From contig JANYDW010000070.1 in the NCBI GenBank assembly GCA_025363455.1, forward strand, positions 1-64,000: a DNA stretch of 64,000 bases, read 5' to 3'. The notes under the pieces were generated by a model. That model searched no databases. It was not told where the DNA came from and saw only the letters and a list, made by a program, of their open reading frames with translations. Each line of letters begins with the position of its first letter. The first letter of the stretch is position 1. Origin of the DNA: Oleiharenicola sp. (GTDB lineage Bacteria > Verrucomicrobiota > Verrucomicrobiia > Opitutales > Opitutaceae). Below are positions 1 to 8,952 of the stretch, piece by piece. The translations under genes and the position numbers were made by a program.

Positions 1-140
1 CAAGCTCCTCCCAAGATAAGATCACAATCCGTCGCAAGACGGTGCAAGGTCCGGGTAGACCACCCGGTTGATAGGACAGAAGTGCAAGCGTAGTAATACG
101 TTCAGCTTACTGTTACTAATGACCTTGCCGGTTTATGCAG
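1..140 (+). rRNA. rrl: 23S ribosomal RNA, 3' end (partial)
   Basis: The first ~140 bases match the 3' terminus of bacterial 23S rRNA. The order GTTGATAGG, then GTGCAAGCG, then GTTACTAATGACC corresponds to the last helices of the large-subunit RNA. The 5' part lies outside the window. The end is placed by analogy with E. coli 23S shortly after the TACTAATGA block, so it is accurate to perhaps 5 bases. The 5S gene follows on the same strand, as in a normal rRNA operon. Confidence 0.93.
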
Positions 141-207
141 ACACCAAATTCTAGGCGTTTATTTCACCTCCTTACCCAACATCAATTTGTCTGAGCTTTA
201 TTCAATT

Positions 208-226
208 ACTCCTCCTTCGGAGGAGT
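208..226 (+). other. hairpin in the 23S-5S spacer
   Basis: ACTCCTCC and GGAGGAGT form a perfect 8-bp stem around a TTC loop, just upstream of the 5S gene. It is probably an rRNA processing or spacer structure. It has no T-tract and lies inside the rRNA transcript, so it is not a terminator. Confidence 0.6.
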
Positions 227-232
227 TTCCCT

Positions 233-350
233 TCCTGGTGACCACATACCGGGGGTTCCACCCGTTCCCATCCCGAACACGGCCGTTAAGCCCCGAGTAG
301 CCAATGGTAGTAGGACGTTAGGTCCCGCGAGAGTAGGTCGTTGCCAGGTT
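233..350 (+). rRNA. rrf: 5S ribosomal RNA
   Basis: This is a complete 5S rRNA of about 117 bases. The ends CCTGGTGACC and GGTCGTTGCCAGG pair as helix I. Internal landmarks include CCCGTTCCCATCCCGAACACGG (loop B/C region), AAGCCCCGAGTAGCC, and GCGAGAGTAGG near the 3' end. It lies about 90 bases after 23S and just before a strong terminator. Confidence 0.97.
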
Positions 351-353
351 TAT

Positions 354-391
354 GGCCCGGTTTGTCGAAAGACGAACCGGGCCTTCTTTTT
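354..391 (+). terminator. rho-independent terminator of the rRNA operon
   Basis: GGCCCGGTTTGTC pairs with GACGAACCGGGCC (13 bp with one G-T wobble) around a GAAA loop, and TTCTTTTT follows directly. It ends the 23S-5S transcript four bases after the 5S gene. Confidence 0.95.
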
Positions 392-442
392 ACCCAAATC
401 GTGGAGCTGCGAGACTGCAGGCCTGTAATGAATGTTGGTACG

Positions 443-1052
443 CTGAGCCGGAATCATGGAGTTGAAGGTACCCGAACGCCCCCCTAATGACCGTCCTCGT
501 GGATCAAAGAAAAGGAAACCAAGTCAAGGGTGTAGCCTCGCTCCGTCCGGACAGATCGTGCACCGCCCAGCGGAGCGGGCCGGAGAGCGTCTACGCCGGC
601 CGCACCGGGCAAAGAACCTCGAAAGCATGGACTGGCTTGGCATGGCCTCGATGCCGAGCACCTCGGCCACCGCCGGGTTATGCGCCAGGTGGGCGACCCG
701 CGCCAGCTTGTCGGCGCCGCAGAGGATGCCGACGATGAAGCCCAGTGCTGTGTCGGCCAGATCGTAGGCATTTGGACTGGTCGGAGCATAGGGCCGCACC
801 GCCCACAACTGCTCCCGCAGACCCCGTTCAGCGACAAAACGGGTCCACACCGCCAGCCCGCCGTGCGCCGTCTGGCGCTGATCGGTAAAGCCAATCCGTA
901 TCGGCGTTACCCGTCTTTGGTGCCCAAATCTAGCCGCACCGTTTGGTTCGCCACCTCAAACGTCGCATCTGTAGTTTGAGCATCGTACCTTCAACAACGC
1001 CAAACGATGCCCTTTTGGCGATCACCGCTTCAACTGCATGAGTCCGGCTCAG
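443..1052 (-). mobile_element. decayed 610-bp insertion sequence with 25-bp terminal inverted repeats
   Basis: The element is delimited by inverted repeats. The left end at 443 reads CTGAGCCGGAATCATGGAG and the right end, read inward on the minus strand from 1052, reads CTGAGCCGGACTCATGCAG. The match is 23 of 25 bases over 443-467 against 1028-1052. Inside is a minus-strand remnant of a DDE transposase N-terminal half, starting about 80 bp inside the right end. No target-site duplication is visible at these borders. At 610 bp it is far shorter than an intact IS of this type (about 1.4-1.7 kb), so most of the transposase, including the bulk of the catalytic core, has been deleted. It lies between the rRNA terminator and the PQQ dehydrogenase. 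Confidence 0.8.
484..975 (-). pseudogene. transposase remnant (IS1380-like / IS4-superfamily DDE)
   Basis: The minus strand encodes recognisable transposase pieces in more than one frame. A stretch near 920-965 reads FEVANQTVRLDLGTKDG and then hits a stop. The main piece (about 590-895) contains WTRFVAERGLREQLW, DTALGFIVGILCGADKL and LGIEAMPSQSMLSRFF, the N-terminal signature of IS1380-like transposases. A further frame change leads to LDLVSFSLIHEDGH, which resembles the region round the first catalytic Asp (usually LDxDST) with that Asp apparently lost. The C-terminal catalytic part is absent. The family name is from memory of the motif pattern and could be a related IS4-superfamily group. 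The gene cannot encode an active transposase. Confidence 0.75.
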
Positions 1053-1156
1053 TTTGCTGAAACGCACACCTCCGATCGGAGAAAAATCATATTTCAATCG
1101 GCCTGGTTGTTGGTTCCCAGCTTGGCAAGTTAGCGTGTCACTGTTGCACTCAACCT

Positions 1157-3268
1157 ATGCGATTCCCCTTCCTCGCTCTTTTGGCGGCCAGCGTCGTCAC
1201 CCTGCACGCCTCGGCCGGTCGCGACTGGCCCGTTTATCTCGGTGACAAGAACGCGAGCCACTACTCGATATTGAAGCAGATCATCCCGGCCAATGTCGCC
1301 AAGCTGGAGGTGGCCTGGACTTTCCACGCCGGCGACCTGCGCGAGGGGGCGACCCAGATTCAGTGCAATCCTCTGATCATCGACGGCGTGCTCTACGCCA
1401 CCACGCCGCAGTCGAAAGTCGTCGCGCTTGACGCCGCCACGGGGCGCGAGCTCTGGCGCTTTGTCCCGACCGAGCCCAACGGCCTCAACCGTGGGCTTGC
1501 CTACTGGGCGGACGGGGTGGACCGTCGTGTCCTCTTTGGCAACGGGCATTGGTTGCACGCCGTCGACGCCGGCACCGGCCGGCTGATTGATTCGTTCGGT
1601 GACCATGGCCGTGTGAATCTGGGCGATAACCTCGGCCGGGATGCGACCGGCCTGGCGATTCAAGCCAATACGCCAGGAGTAGTCTTTCGCAATCTGATCA
1701 TCATGGGCATGCGGGTGGGCGAGGGGCCTGCTCCGGCCGCGCCGGGCTGTGTGCGGGCTTATGACGTGCGCAGCGGTAAGATGGTTTGGCGCTTCGACAC
1801 CATCCCGCGCCCCGGTGAGCCGGGATATGAGACGTGGCCGGCCGATGCGTGGCAGCGGGTGGGTGGGGTGAATGTCTGGAGTGGCATGACAGTGGACGAG
1901 GAACGTGGTCTCGTGTTCTGTCCAACGGGCTCGGCGACCTTCGATTTTTGGGGCGGTGATCGCCATGGCGACAATCTCTACGCCAACTGCCTGCTCGTGC
2001 TGGACGCGGCGACCGGTCGGCGCGTGTGGCACTACCAATTTGTGCGGCACGACATTTGGGACCGCGACCTGCCGTCGCCCCCCGTGCTGCTCACAGTGCG
2101 GCGCGACGGGCGCGACATCCCCGCCGTGGCGCAGACCACCAAGTCGGGCCACGTCTTTGTCTTTCAGCGCGAGACCGGTGTGCCGCTCTTCCCGATCGAG
2201 GAGGTGGCCATACCTAGTTCCGACCTCGCGGGTGAACTCGCCGCAAAGAGCGAGCCACTGCCTTTGAAACCCGCGCCGTTTGCCCGCCAGATCTTCACCG
2301 CCGAGGAGATCACCAACCGCAGTCCTGAGGCTCACCGAGCCGTGCTCGAGCGCTTCTCACGCATCCGACCGCACACACTTTTTGCGCCGCCGAGCAAGGA
2401 GGGCACGATTATCTTTCCCGGGTTCGACGGCGGCGCGGAGTGGGGTGGCGCGGCGGCCGACCCGGCCGGCGTGCTTTATGTCAATAGCAACGAGATGCCG
2501 TGGATTCTCTCGATGATCGAGACCGGCGGTGCGACGTCGCTTGGCCAGCAGGTATTCATGCAGAACTGCATCGGTTGCCATGGCGCCGACCGCACTGGCA
2601 ACAAGGCGGCCAACATCCCTTCTCTTCTCGACGTGGACAAGCGCCTCACCCGTGAGCAGGCGATGGAGGTCATCACCAAAGGGCGCGCGGTGATGCCCCC
2701 TTGGGGTTTCCTTTCGGAGGCCCAGCGCAAGGCAGTGGTGGGTTTTCTATATGGCGACTCGGAAAAACCCCGGGAGGCCAACGCCGCACCGGAGCCTTGG
2801 GTGACCTGGATGCCGGACAAGCCGGCCGGCACCGTGGTCCCGCCCCCCTTCACTCACACCGGCTACAACCGCTTCCTCGATCCCGACGGCTACCCGGCCG
2901 TAAAACCACCCTGGGGCACCCTCAACGCTATCGACCTCAACACCGGCGACTATCTTTGGCGTGTGCCGCTTGGGGAACTGCCCGAATTGACCGCCATGGG
3001 CATTCCGCCCACCGGCACTGAGAACTACGGCGGGCCGCTGGTAACGGCCGGCGGACTCGTGTTCATTGGCGCAAGCAAGGATGAAAATTTCCGCGCCTTC
3101 GACCGGAAGACCGGCCGCGAGTTATGGCGGGTGAAACTGCCCGCCGGCGGCTACGCCACGCCTTCCACCTACGAGGTCGATGGGCGCCAATTCGTTGTTA
3201 TCGCCTGCGGTGGCGGCAAGATGGGGACTAAGAGCGGTGACGCCTATGTAGCTTTCGCCCTGCCCTGA
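1157..3268 (+). CDS. PQQ-dependent dehydrogenase with inserted cytochrome c domain
   Basis: The 703-residue protein has a signal peptide (about residues 1-21, ending near HASAG), so it acts in the periplasm. Beta-propeller repeats of the quinoprotein type are visible (LDAATGRELWRF near residue 95, LDAATGRRVWHYQ, FDRKTGRELWRV near the C-terminus). A c-type cytochrome domain is inserted into the propeller: CIGCH at residues 471-475 binds heme, and VMPPWG near 510 supplies the likely distal Met. Such enzymes oxidise sugars or alcohols with PQQ and pass electrons through the built-in heme; the substrate cannot be read from sequence. No PQQ biosynthesis genes are in the window. The start is the first ATG before the signal peptide; no clear ribosome site precedes it. 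It stands alone, downstream of the IS remnant. Confidence 0.88.
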   Translation: MRFPFLALLAASVVTLHASAGRDWPVYLGDKNASHYSILKQIIPANVAKLEVAWTFHAGDLREGATQIQCNPLIIDGVLYATTPQSKVVALDAATGRELWRFVPTEPNGLNRGLAYWADGVDRRVLFGNGHWLHAVDAGTGRLIDSFGDHGRVNLGDNLGRDATGLAIQANTPGVVFRNLIIMGMRVGEGPAPAAPGCVRAYDVRSGKMVWRFDTIPRPGEPGYETWPADAWQRVGGVNVWSGMTVDEERGLVFCPTGSATFDFWGGDRHGDNLYANCLLVLDAATGRRVWHYQFVRHDIWDRDLPSPPVLLTVRRDGRDIPAVAQTTKSGHVFVFQRETGVPLFPIEEVAIPSSDLAGELAAKSEPLPLKPAPFARQIFTAEEITNRSPEAHRAVLERFSRIRPHTLFAPPSKEGTIIFPGFDGGAEWGGAAADPAGVLYVNSNEMPWILSMIETGGATSLGQQVFMQNCIGCHGADRTGNKAANIPSLLDVDKRLTREQAMEVITKGRAVMPPWGFLSEAQRKAVVGFLYGDSEKPREANAAPEPWVTWMPDKPAGTVVPPPFTHTGYNRFLDPDGYPAVKPPWGTLNAIDLNTGDYLWRVPLGELPELTAMGIPPTGTENYGGPLVTAGGLVFIGASKDENFRAFDRKTGRELWRVKLPAGGYATPSTYEVDGRQFVVIACGGGKMGTKSGDAYVAFALP

Positions 3269-3465
3269 CTTACTCGTTGCGCTCGGATGGTACGACCAAG
3301 GGCGTCTCGTCGCAAGATACGACAAGGCACAAGGCGAGGAGAATGAAACCAGCGCTAAGCATGACGATCTCCTGTTCAACGGCGCGCCCGCGCGATGGTT
3401 TAGCACAAACTCACAGAATGGCAATTTGCAGTGTGGTGGCTGCTGGATTTACTTTTCCCACCCTC

Positions 3466-4377
3466 ATGAAACTGCCCCAGCGTGTTGTTGTCCTGTTCGC
3501 TCTCCTTGGTGGCGCCCTCCTTGCCTCCGGGGCCGCATCCCAGCCCATTCCGCTCTGGCCCGGGGTCGTGCCCGGGGAGAAGAAAGTTCTCCCGGCTGAG
3601 GCCGATCTGAACAAACCGACCGACCGCCTGATCGCAGGCCGCCCCATCATCCGCCTTGGCAATGTCCAAATTCCAACCATCACGATCTACCGCCCCGATC
3701 CGGCAAAGAGCACCGGTGCCGCCGTGGTTGTTTGTCCGGGCGGCGGCTACAACATCCTGGCGATGGATCTCGAGGGCACGGAGGTCTGCGACTGGCTTAA
3801 CTCGATTGGCGTAACCGGCGTGTTGCTCAAGTATCGCGTGCCGCGTCGGGAGGGGCAGCCGCCTGATCCATTTGCCCCTTTGCAGGACGCCCAGCGGGCC
3901 GTCAGCCTTGTGCGGCATCAGGCCAAGGCACTTGGTCTCGATCCCAAGCGCATCGGCATCCTCGGGTTTTCCGCCGGGGCGCACCTTTCGGCTACGCTCG
4001 CCGCCAACCACGCGAAACGCAATTATCCTGAAGTTGACGCCGCTGATGCCGTGAGTTGCCGGCCGGATTTCACCGTTCTGATTTATCCCGGCGGCCTGAC
4101 CGATCCGAAACAGAACAACGTCCTGCGGCCCGAAGTGGTGCCCGTGAGGGACGTCACCCCGCCAACCTTCATCGCCATGACCGAGGTCGACCGGGTCGAG
4201 AACGCGGTCGAATACTACAAGGGACTAAAAGTCGCTGGTATTTCCGCCGAGATGCACCTGTATCCCACGGGGGAACACGGCTACGGTTTGCGTCGCACGG
4301 CCGACGATGTCACCACTTGGCCAGACCGCGTCGCCGACTGGCTCAGGACAGGTGGTTGGTTGCAAAGCGCCCCCTGA
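3466..4377 (+). CDS. secreted alpha/beta hydrolase (acetylxylan-esterase-like)
   Basis: The 303-residue product starts MKLPQRVVVLFALLGG, a signal peptide cleaved near GAASQP. An in-frame extension upstream to 3277 lacks a signal peptide and is probably not translated. The oxyanion motif CPGGGYN lies near residues 91-97, the nucleophile elbow GFSAG has Ser169, and the catalytic His is about 271 in GEHGYG. The acid is probably in the TEVDRV segment near 240. The N-terminal pattern IPLWPGVVPG is typical of bacterial esterases active on acetylated plant polysaccharides, such as xylan and pectin. It fits the carbohydrate-degrading neighbours, although the exact ester bond is inferred. It faces the GH43 gene convergently, 21 bases away, with no clear terminator between. 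Confidence 0.82.
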   Translation: MKLPQRVVVLFALLGGALLASGAASQPIPLWPGVVPGEKKVLPAEADLNKPTDRLIAGRPIIRLGNVQIPTITIYRPDPAKSTGAAVVVCPGGGYNILAMDLEGTEVCDWLNSIGVTGVLLKYRVPRREGQPPDPFAPLQDAQRAVSLVRHQAKALGLDPKRIGILGFSAGAHLSATLAANHAKRNYPEVDAADAVSCRPDFTVLIYPGGLTDPKQNNVLRPEVVPVRDVTPPTFIAMTEVDRVENAVEYYKGLKVAGISAEMHLYPTGEHGYGLRRTADDVTTWPDRVADWLRTGGWLQSAP

Positions 4378-4398
4378 GCCTCCAGTTGGCGGGGTCAC

Positions 4399-5361
4399 TC
4401 AGCCTTGAGGCACGGGATTGATCCGGCCGTCGGACGCGTAGGTGAGTTCCTTGACCTTCACGCAGCGCAGGTGGTTTTTCCCGCCGGAGAGCGAGGCGTC
4501 GTGGTGGAACAGCCACCATTTGCCCCCATGCTCGACGATGGAGTGATGGGTGGTCCAGCCGATCACAGGCTCAAGGATTCGGCCGCGGTAGGTGAAGGGG
4601 CCGCGCGGATTGTCGCTCGTGGCATAGACGAGGTAATGGGTGTCGCCGGTGGAATAAGAGAGGTAGTAAGTGCCGTTGTATTTATGCATCCACGGCCCTT
4701 CGAAGTAGCGGCGGTCGTGGTCGCCCGCGAGCAGCGGCCTGCCTTGCTGGTCGAGGATCTGGAGCTCGGTGATACCGCTCTTGAAGGACTTCATGTCGGC
4801 GGTGAGTTCGGCTATGCGCGGGCCGATGGCGGGCTCATGGTCGGCCGGCTCCCGACCGGCGGGATCAAATTTCCCGGTGCGCCACATTTGCAACTCGCCG
4901 CCCCAGATGCCGCCCCACACGAGCCAGGCGCGGCCGTCGTCGTCGTTCAGGCAGCAGGGATCGATGCTATAGGTACCTGCGATGGGCGCCGGCTCAGCCT
5001 TGAAGGGACCCTCGGGCCGCTCACCGATGGCGACGCCGATGCGGAAGACACCCACCCTGTCGCGCGCGGGGAAATAGAGATAATACCTGCCGTTCTTGAA
5101 CGCCGCGTCGGGGGCCCAGAGCTGCTTGCTGGCCCACGGGACGTCCTTGAGGTCGAGCGCGACCCCGTGGTCGGTGACCGGCCCACCCACGCGGTCCAAG
5201 GAGAAGACGTGGTAATCTACCATGTCGTATTGGTCCCCCCGGTCGTTGTCCGGAATGTTTGCTTCCCGGTCGTGCGACGGGTAAATGTAGATCCGGCCGT
5301 TGAAAACATGCGCAGAGGGGTCGGCCGTGTAGAGATGGGAGATCAGGGGCTGGTCTGACAT
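4399..5361 (-). CDS. glycoside hydrolase family 43 protein
   Basis: The 320-residue protein has the five-bladed propeller pattern of GH43. The three catalytic acids sit where the family needs them: base Asp14 (TADPSAHVF), pKa-modulating Asp134 (YSIDPCCLNDDDG) and acid Glu221 (YFEGPWMHKYNG). No signal peptide is visible, so it is probably cytoplasmic or its export is unusual. Family members are beta-xylosidases or alpha-L-arabinofuranosidases on plant oligosaccharides, and substrate choice is not decidable here. It is transcribed away from the neighbouring Dabb gene's promoter region, as an apparently single gene. Confidence 0.88.
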   Translation of the reverse strand: MSDQPLISHLYTADPSAHVFNGRIYIYPSHDREANIPDNDRGDQYDMVDYHVFSLDRVGGPVTDHGVALDLKDVPWASKQLWAPDAAFKNGRYYLYFPARDRVGVFRIGVAIGERPEGPFKAEPAPIAGTYSIDPCCLNDDDGRAWLVWGGIWGGELQMWRTGKFDPAGREPADHEPAIGPRIAELTADMKSFKSGITELQILDQQGRPLLAGDHDRRYFEGPWMHKYNGTYYLSYSTGDTHYLVYATSDNPRGPFTYRGRILEPVIGWTTHHSIVEHGGKWWLFHHDASLSGGKNHLRCVKVKELTYASDGRINPVPQG

Positions 5362-5435
5362 GGATCAAGGTGTAGTTTGCGTGCCGAATCTCGCCAGAAG
5401 TGAACCACTCTCTTATTAGAGCAAGTGGGGCACGC

Positions 5436-5468
5436 GATAAAAAGTAAGACCGCCTTGGGGCGGTCTTA
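5436..5468 (-). terminator. terminator of the Dabb-domain gene
   Basis: TAAGACCGCC (5445-5454) and GGCGGTCTTA (5459-5468) form a perfect 10-bp stem with a 4-base loop. Read on the minus strand it is followed by CTTTTTATC, so it terminates transcription from the gene ending at 5493. Confidence 0.85.
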
Positions 5469-5492
5469 GGCATGACTGACTGACTCGAAATT

Positions 5493-5882
5493 TTAGTTGG
5501 TTATGTCAAACGTGGTGCTCTGTTGCCGAATCATCTGGTAGACCTTGTACCATTCCTTCTGCGCCGGGCTGTCGGTGTAGGCCTTGAATGCCGCCTCGTC
5601 GGCGAATTCCATCACAATGACGTGAGTCTTTTTCACTTTAGCCTCATCGAGGTTCTGCACCTTGATTGCCTTGGTCCAGACATGCGTGATGCCAGGAAAA
5701 GCGGTGGGCAGAGCCTTTGCCCCATCAAGGGCGGCTTGGATCTGCGCGGGGGTCGTGCCGTCTTTCCACCCGACGGTGATTACATGGACAACAGACTTCG
5801 GGGCGGTGTCTGCGGCGGACGCAATGGACGCACCGGACACAAGCAGGAATGAGGCGAGAAGGGTGAGGAGGGTTTTTTTCAT
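5493..5882 (-). CDS. exported Dabb (stress-responsive alpha-beta barrel) domain protein
   Basis: The 129-residue product starts MKKTLLTLLASFLLVSGASI with signal cleavage near ASAAD. The mature part matches the dimeric alpha/beta-barrel fold, with VVHVITVGWKDGTTPAQIQA at its start, GITHVWTKAI in the middle and HVIVMEFADEAAFKAY near the end. Dabb proteins are small and their roles are mostly unknown; exported members are common in Verrucomicrobia and Planctomycetes. A longer in-frame start at 5975 would put residues before the signal peptide and is rejected. A strong terminator lies directly downstream. Confidence 0.85.
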   Translation of the reverse strand: MKKTLLTLLASFLLVSGASIASAADTAPKSVVHVITVGWKDGTTPAQIQAALDGAKALPTAFPGITHVWTKAIKVQNLDEAKVKKTHVIVMEFADEAAFKAYTDSPAQKEWYKVYQMIRQQSTTFDITN

Positions 5883-6025
5883 GGGATCGTTGAGTTTGAG
5901 CCGGACAGCATAGGGGCCGGTAGGCCGGCCTTCGCTCAAGCAGAAATCGCGACACCAGATTCCGCAAGCAAACAATGCGCGGTGCCGGGCTTGTCAGCCG
6001 GCTTAGGTCATGCCATGCCAGAGAA

Positions 6026-8452
6026 ATGCTACCTCGGTCCGGCCCTCGTGTTTTGCGGCAAATTCTTTGGCTTGGCTTACTGGCTGGCCTGACGGCAGCG
6101 GATGGCGTAGAGCCCGCTGGCGGCCTGCCCGAGACCGCACAATCCCTTCGCCAAAGTCGCTGGCCGGCGCACTGGATCACGCATCCGGCGGCGCCCAAGT
6201 CCGACTATGGCGTCTATCTTTTCCGTAAGGTGATCGATCTGACGGGCAAGCCCGCCCGCTTCGTCGTGCATGTAACTGGCGATGCGCGCTACCGGCTCTG
6301 GGTAAACGGCCACTCGATTGGTTACGGGCCGCAGCGCTGCGACCTGTTCGCCTGGCGCTACGAGAGTATCGACCTCGCTCCGTTCCTCCAGCCGGGGGTG
6401 AACGTCATCGCGGCTCAGGTGGTTGGCTATGGTGACATGGCGCCCTATGCGAGTATGGGTCAGCGCACGGCCTTTCTACTGCAGGGGGACACGACGGCCG
6501 AACAGTCAGTAGACACCGGTGCAGGTTGGAAGGTGTTCCATGATGCCGGCTACCGCCCGTTTCAGGCCGACCGCGAGCAGTTGCACACTTTTGTGGTCGT
6601 CGGCCCCGGGGATCGACTCGATGCCACGCAACACCCTTGGGGGTGGGAGCAGCCCGGGTTCGACGACAACACTTGGGCTGCCCCTCGCGTGCTTGGTGCC
6701 GGCTTGCCCCAAGGCTGGGGCACCGATGTGGACTACTGGCTCAGTCCCCGCTCAATTCCACTCATGGAAGAAACGCCTGAGCGGCTCGCGCGAGTCGTTC
6801 GCACCACTGGCGTGACCGTGCCGCCGCATTTTCCGGCGGTCCTTGTTCCTCTCAATGTACCCGCCAACACCCGCGCCTCCGTCCTCCTTGATCAGGGTCA
6901 CCTGACCAACGCCTTTCCGCAGCTCACCACTAGCGGCGGTCGCGGCTCGATTGTGACATTGCGTTATGCCGAGGCGCTGGTCGACGGGAAGAAGCAGAAA
7001 GGGAATCGCGATGCTACCGAAGGCCGGGAGTTGATCGGGTTGGGAGACCAGTTCCTGCCCGACGGCGGCACCCACCGGTTGTTCGCTCCGATGGATTTCC
7101 GTACCTACCGCTATCTGCAGCTAGACATCACCACCGGGACCGAACCCCTGGTCATCGACGACCTGCACGGCGTGTTTACGGGTTATCCGTTCCGGGAAAA
7201 CGCCACGTTCACCAGCAGCGATCCCGAGCTGGCCAAAATCTGGACGGTTGGCTGGCGCACGGCGCGGCTGTGCGCGCTCGAGACCTATGTGGACTGCCCT
7301 TACTACGAGCAGCTTCAATACGTCGGCGATACGCGCATCCAGAGCCTTATCTCCCTCTATGTTTCTGGTGATGATCGCCTCATGCGCAACGCCATCGAAC
7401 TTTTCGACCACTCGCGCATTCCGGAAGGTCTGACGCAAAGCCGCTACCCGTCACTCAGCCCGCAAATCATCAACACTTTCTCCCTGTTCTGGGTGGACAT
7501 GCTGCACGACTACTGGCGGCACCGCACCGATGATGGCTTTTTGCGCGCGCGCCTGACCGGCCTGCAGGCCGTGCTGGCGTGGTTTGAAGCGAAGATTGAT
7601 CCGCAGACCGGCCTGCTCGGGCCGTTGCCATACTGGACCTTCGTGGATTGGGCCGACCAATGGGGTTGGAACAGTGCCATGGGCATAGGTGGCGAGCCGT
7701 CGGGTGCTCATACGGGGGGATCGAGCATCGTGACGTTGCAATATGCAGGCACGCTGCGCCACGCCGCCGAACTTTGCCACGCCTTTGGTCGGGATGACCT
7801 CGCCAGCCATTACCAGAGCGTCGCGACCGGCCTGCTCGCCGCGATCGATCGGCACTGCTGGGACGCGGGCCGCCGGCTTTACGCCGACACGCCCGCGAAG
7901 GATATTTTTAGCCAGCACGCCAACGTCTTCGCGGTGCTCTCCGGGGCCGTCACCGGCGAAGCGGCGCGCGACCTCATGCTGCGGGTCGCGGACGATACCT
8001 CGTTGATACAAGCGACCACCTACTTCCGTTTCTACCTTTTGCGCGCGATGAAATCAGCCGGTCTGGGCGACCAATACCTTTCCCGACTTGGACCCTGGCG
8101 CACGATGCTGGAGCGGGGCCTGACCACCTTTGCCGAGAAGCCCGACCCGACCCGGTCCGATTGCCACGCCTGGAGTGCCTCGCCGGTTTATGAGCTGCTC
8201 GCCACCGTCTGTGGCATCGAGCCCGGGTCGCCGGGCTTCGCGACCGTTCACATCGAACCGCATCTCGGCCACCTTACACAGGCCTCCGCGAAAATGCCGC
8301 ATCCGCGCGGTGAAATTGCCGTCACCCTGCGGCGCGAGGGCGCGGGAGTGTTGGCCGAGATCAATCTGCCCGAGGGGGTCACGGGAACCTTCGTCTGGGC
8401 CGGGCGGAGCACCGGGCTGCAAGGTGGGGCGCAGACTCTACGGGTGCCATGA
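6026..8452 (+). CDS. alpha-L-rhamnosidase-like glycoside hydrolase (GH78)
   Basis: The product has 808 residues counted from MLPRSGPRVLRQILWLGLLA, which gives a signal peptide; AGAGAA precedes this ATG. An upstream in-frame start at 5975 is less likely. The order matches GH78: a lectin-like N-terminal domain (FVVHVTGDARYRLWVNGHS), a beta-sandwich, then the (alpha/alpha)6 barrel with the signature DCPYYEQLQYVGDTRIQ, whose Glu (about residue 428) is in the place of the general acid, and a C-terminal beta domain (EPHLGHL). The standard reaction is release of terminal L-rhamnose. Its stop overlaps the start of the FKBP gene (ATGA), so the two are co-translated. It fits with the rhamnogalacturonan lyase gene further on. 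Confidence 0.87.
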   Translation: MLPRSGPRVLRQILWLGLLAGLTAADGVEPAGGLPETAQSLRQSRWPAHWITHPAAPKSDYGVYLFRKVIDLTGKPARFVVHVTGDARYRLWVNGHSIGYGPQRCDLFAWRYESIDLAPFLQPGVNVIAAQVVGYGDMAPYASMGQRTAFLLQGDTTAEQSVDTGAGWKVFHDAGYRPFQADREQLHTFVVVGPGDRLDATQHPWGWEQPGFDDNTWAAPRVLGAGLPQGWGTDVDYWLSPRSIPLMEETPERLARVVRTTGVTVPPHFPAVLVPLNVPANTRASVLLDQGHLTNAFPQLTTSGGRGSIVTLRYAEALVDGKKQKGNRDATEGRELIGLGDQFLPDGGTHRLFAPMDFRTYRYLQLDITTGTEPLVIDDLHGVFTGYPFRENATFTSSDPELAKIWTVGWRTARLCALETYVDCPYYEQLQYVGDTRIQSLISLYVSGDDRLMRNAIELFDHSRIPEGLTQSRYPSLSPQIINTFSLFWVDMLHDYWRHRTDDGFLRARLTGLQAVLAWFEAKIDPQTGLLGPLPYWTFVDWADQWGWNSAMGIGGEPSGAHTGGSSIVTLQYAGTLRHAAELCHAFGRDDLASHYQSVATGLLAAIDRHCWDAGRRLYADTPAKDIFSQHANVFAVLSGAVTGEAARDLMLRVADDTSLIQATTYFRFYLLRAMKSAGLGDQYLSRLGPWRTMLERGLTTFAEKPDPTRSDCHAWSASPVYELLATVCGIEPGSPGFATVHIEPHLGHLTQASAKMPHPRGEIAVTLRREGAGVLAEINLPEGVTGTFVWAGRSTGLQGGAQTLRVP

Positions 8453-8952
8453 AGCCTGGGCTTCGACTCCTGCTGCCCGTGGCAACCATGGTGTTTTCGG
8501 GTTGCGGCCCGGCGGAACCGCCCCCTCCTCCGATCCCGGCTGTCCCGGTGAAATCGGAGCTCGAGTTGAAGCGGGAGAAATATTTTGGCGCGGAAGCAGC
8601 GGCCGATCCATCGGTCGATTGGCGCAGCACGGGCTTGGGAGTGAAGATGTTGGCACCGGGCAACGGACTCTCTCCGCAGTTCTCGGATCGTGTGCGCGTT
8701 CACTACACGGTGCGATTGGTGAACGGCACGGTGGTCGACGATACGCGCGCCAAGGGCAAGCCCAGCGTATTTGCCGTCAGCAAGGTGGTGCGCGGCCTGA
8801 CCGACGGACTCGGGTTTCTCAAGCCCGGGGGCCGGGCCGTTTTCTACGTCCCGCCCAGCCTCGGCTACGGCAACATGCAAGCGGGCAACGTCCCGGCGTT
8901 GTCGGGCCTGATTTTCGACGTGGAGCTGCTCGAAATATTACCGTCGGAATGA
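8449..8952 (+). CDS. FKBP-type peptidyl-prolyl isomerase lipoprotein
   Basis: The 167-residue protein has a lipoprotein signal (lipobox VFSGC, Cys19). A proline-rich linker follows, then an FKBP fold: DRVRVHYTVRLVNGTVVDDT, GLTDGLGFLKPGGRAVFYVP, LGYGN and LIFDVELLEI. The class catalyses cis-trans prolyl isomerisation in folding of exported proteins. The ATGA overlap with the rhamnosidase gene suggests a folding helper for secreted enzymes, which is inference. Its last 88 bases are antisense to the C-terminal end of the gene at 8865-9221. Confidence 0.87.
   Translation: MKPGLRLLLPVATMVFSGCGPAEPPPPPIPAVPVKSELELKREKYFGAEAAADPSVDWRSTGLGVKMLAPGNGLSPQFSDRVRVHYTVRLVNGTVVDDTRAKGKPSVFAVSKVVRGLTDGLGFLKPGGRAVFYVPPSLGYGNMQAGNVPALSGLIFDVELLEILPSE

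Noticed and set aside
1130-2335. 401-codon open frame antisense to the PQQ dehydrogenase
   Set aside because: High GC gives long antisense frames. It has no conserved motif, and the plus-strand gene is certain.
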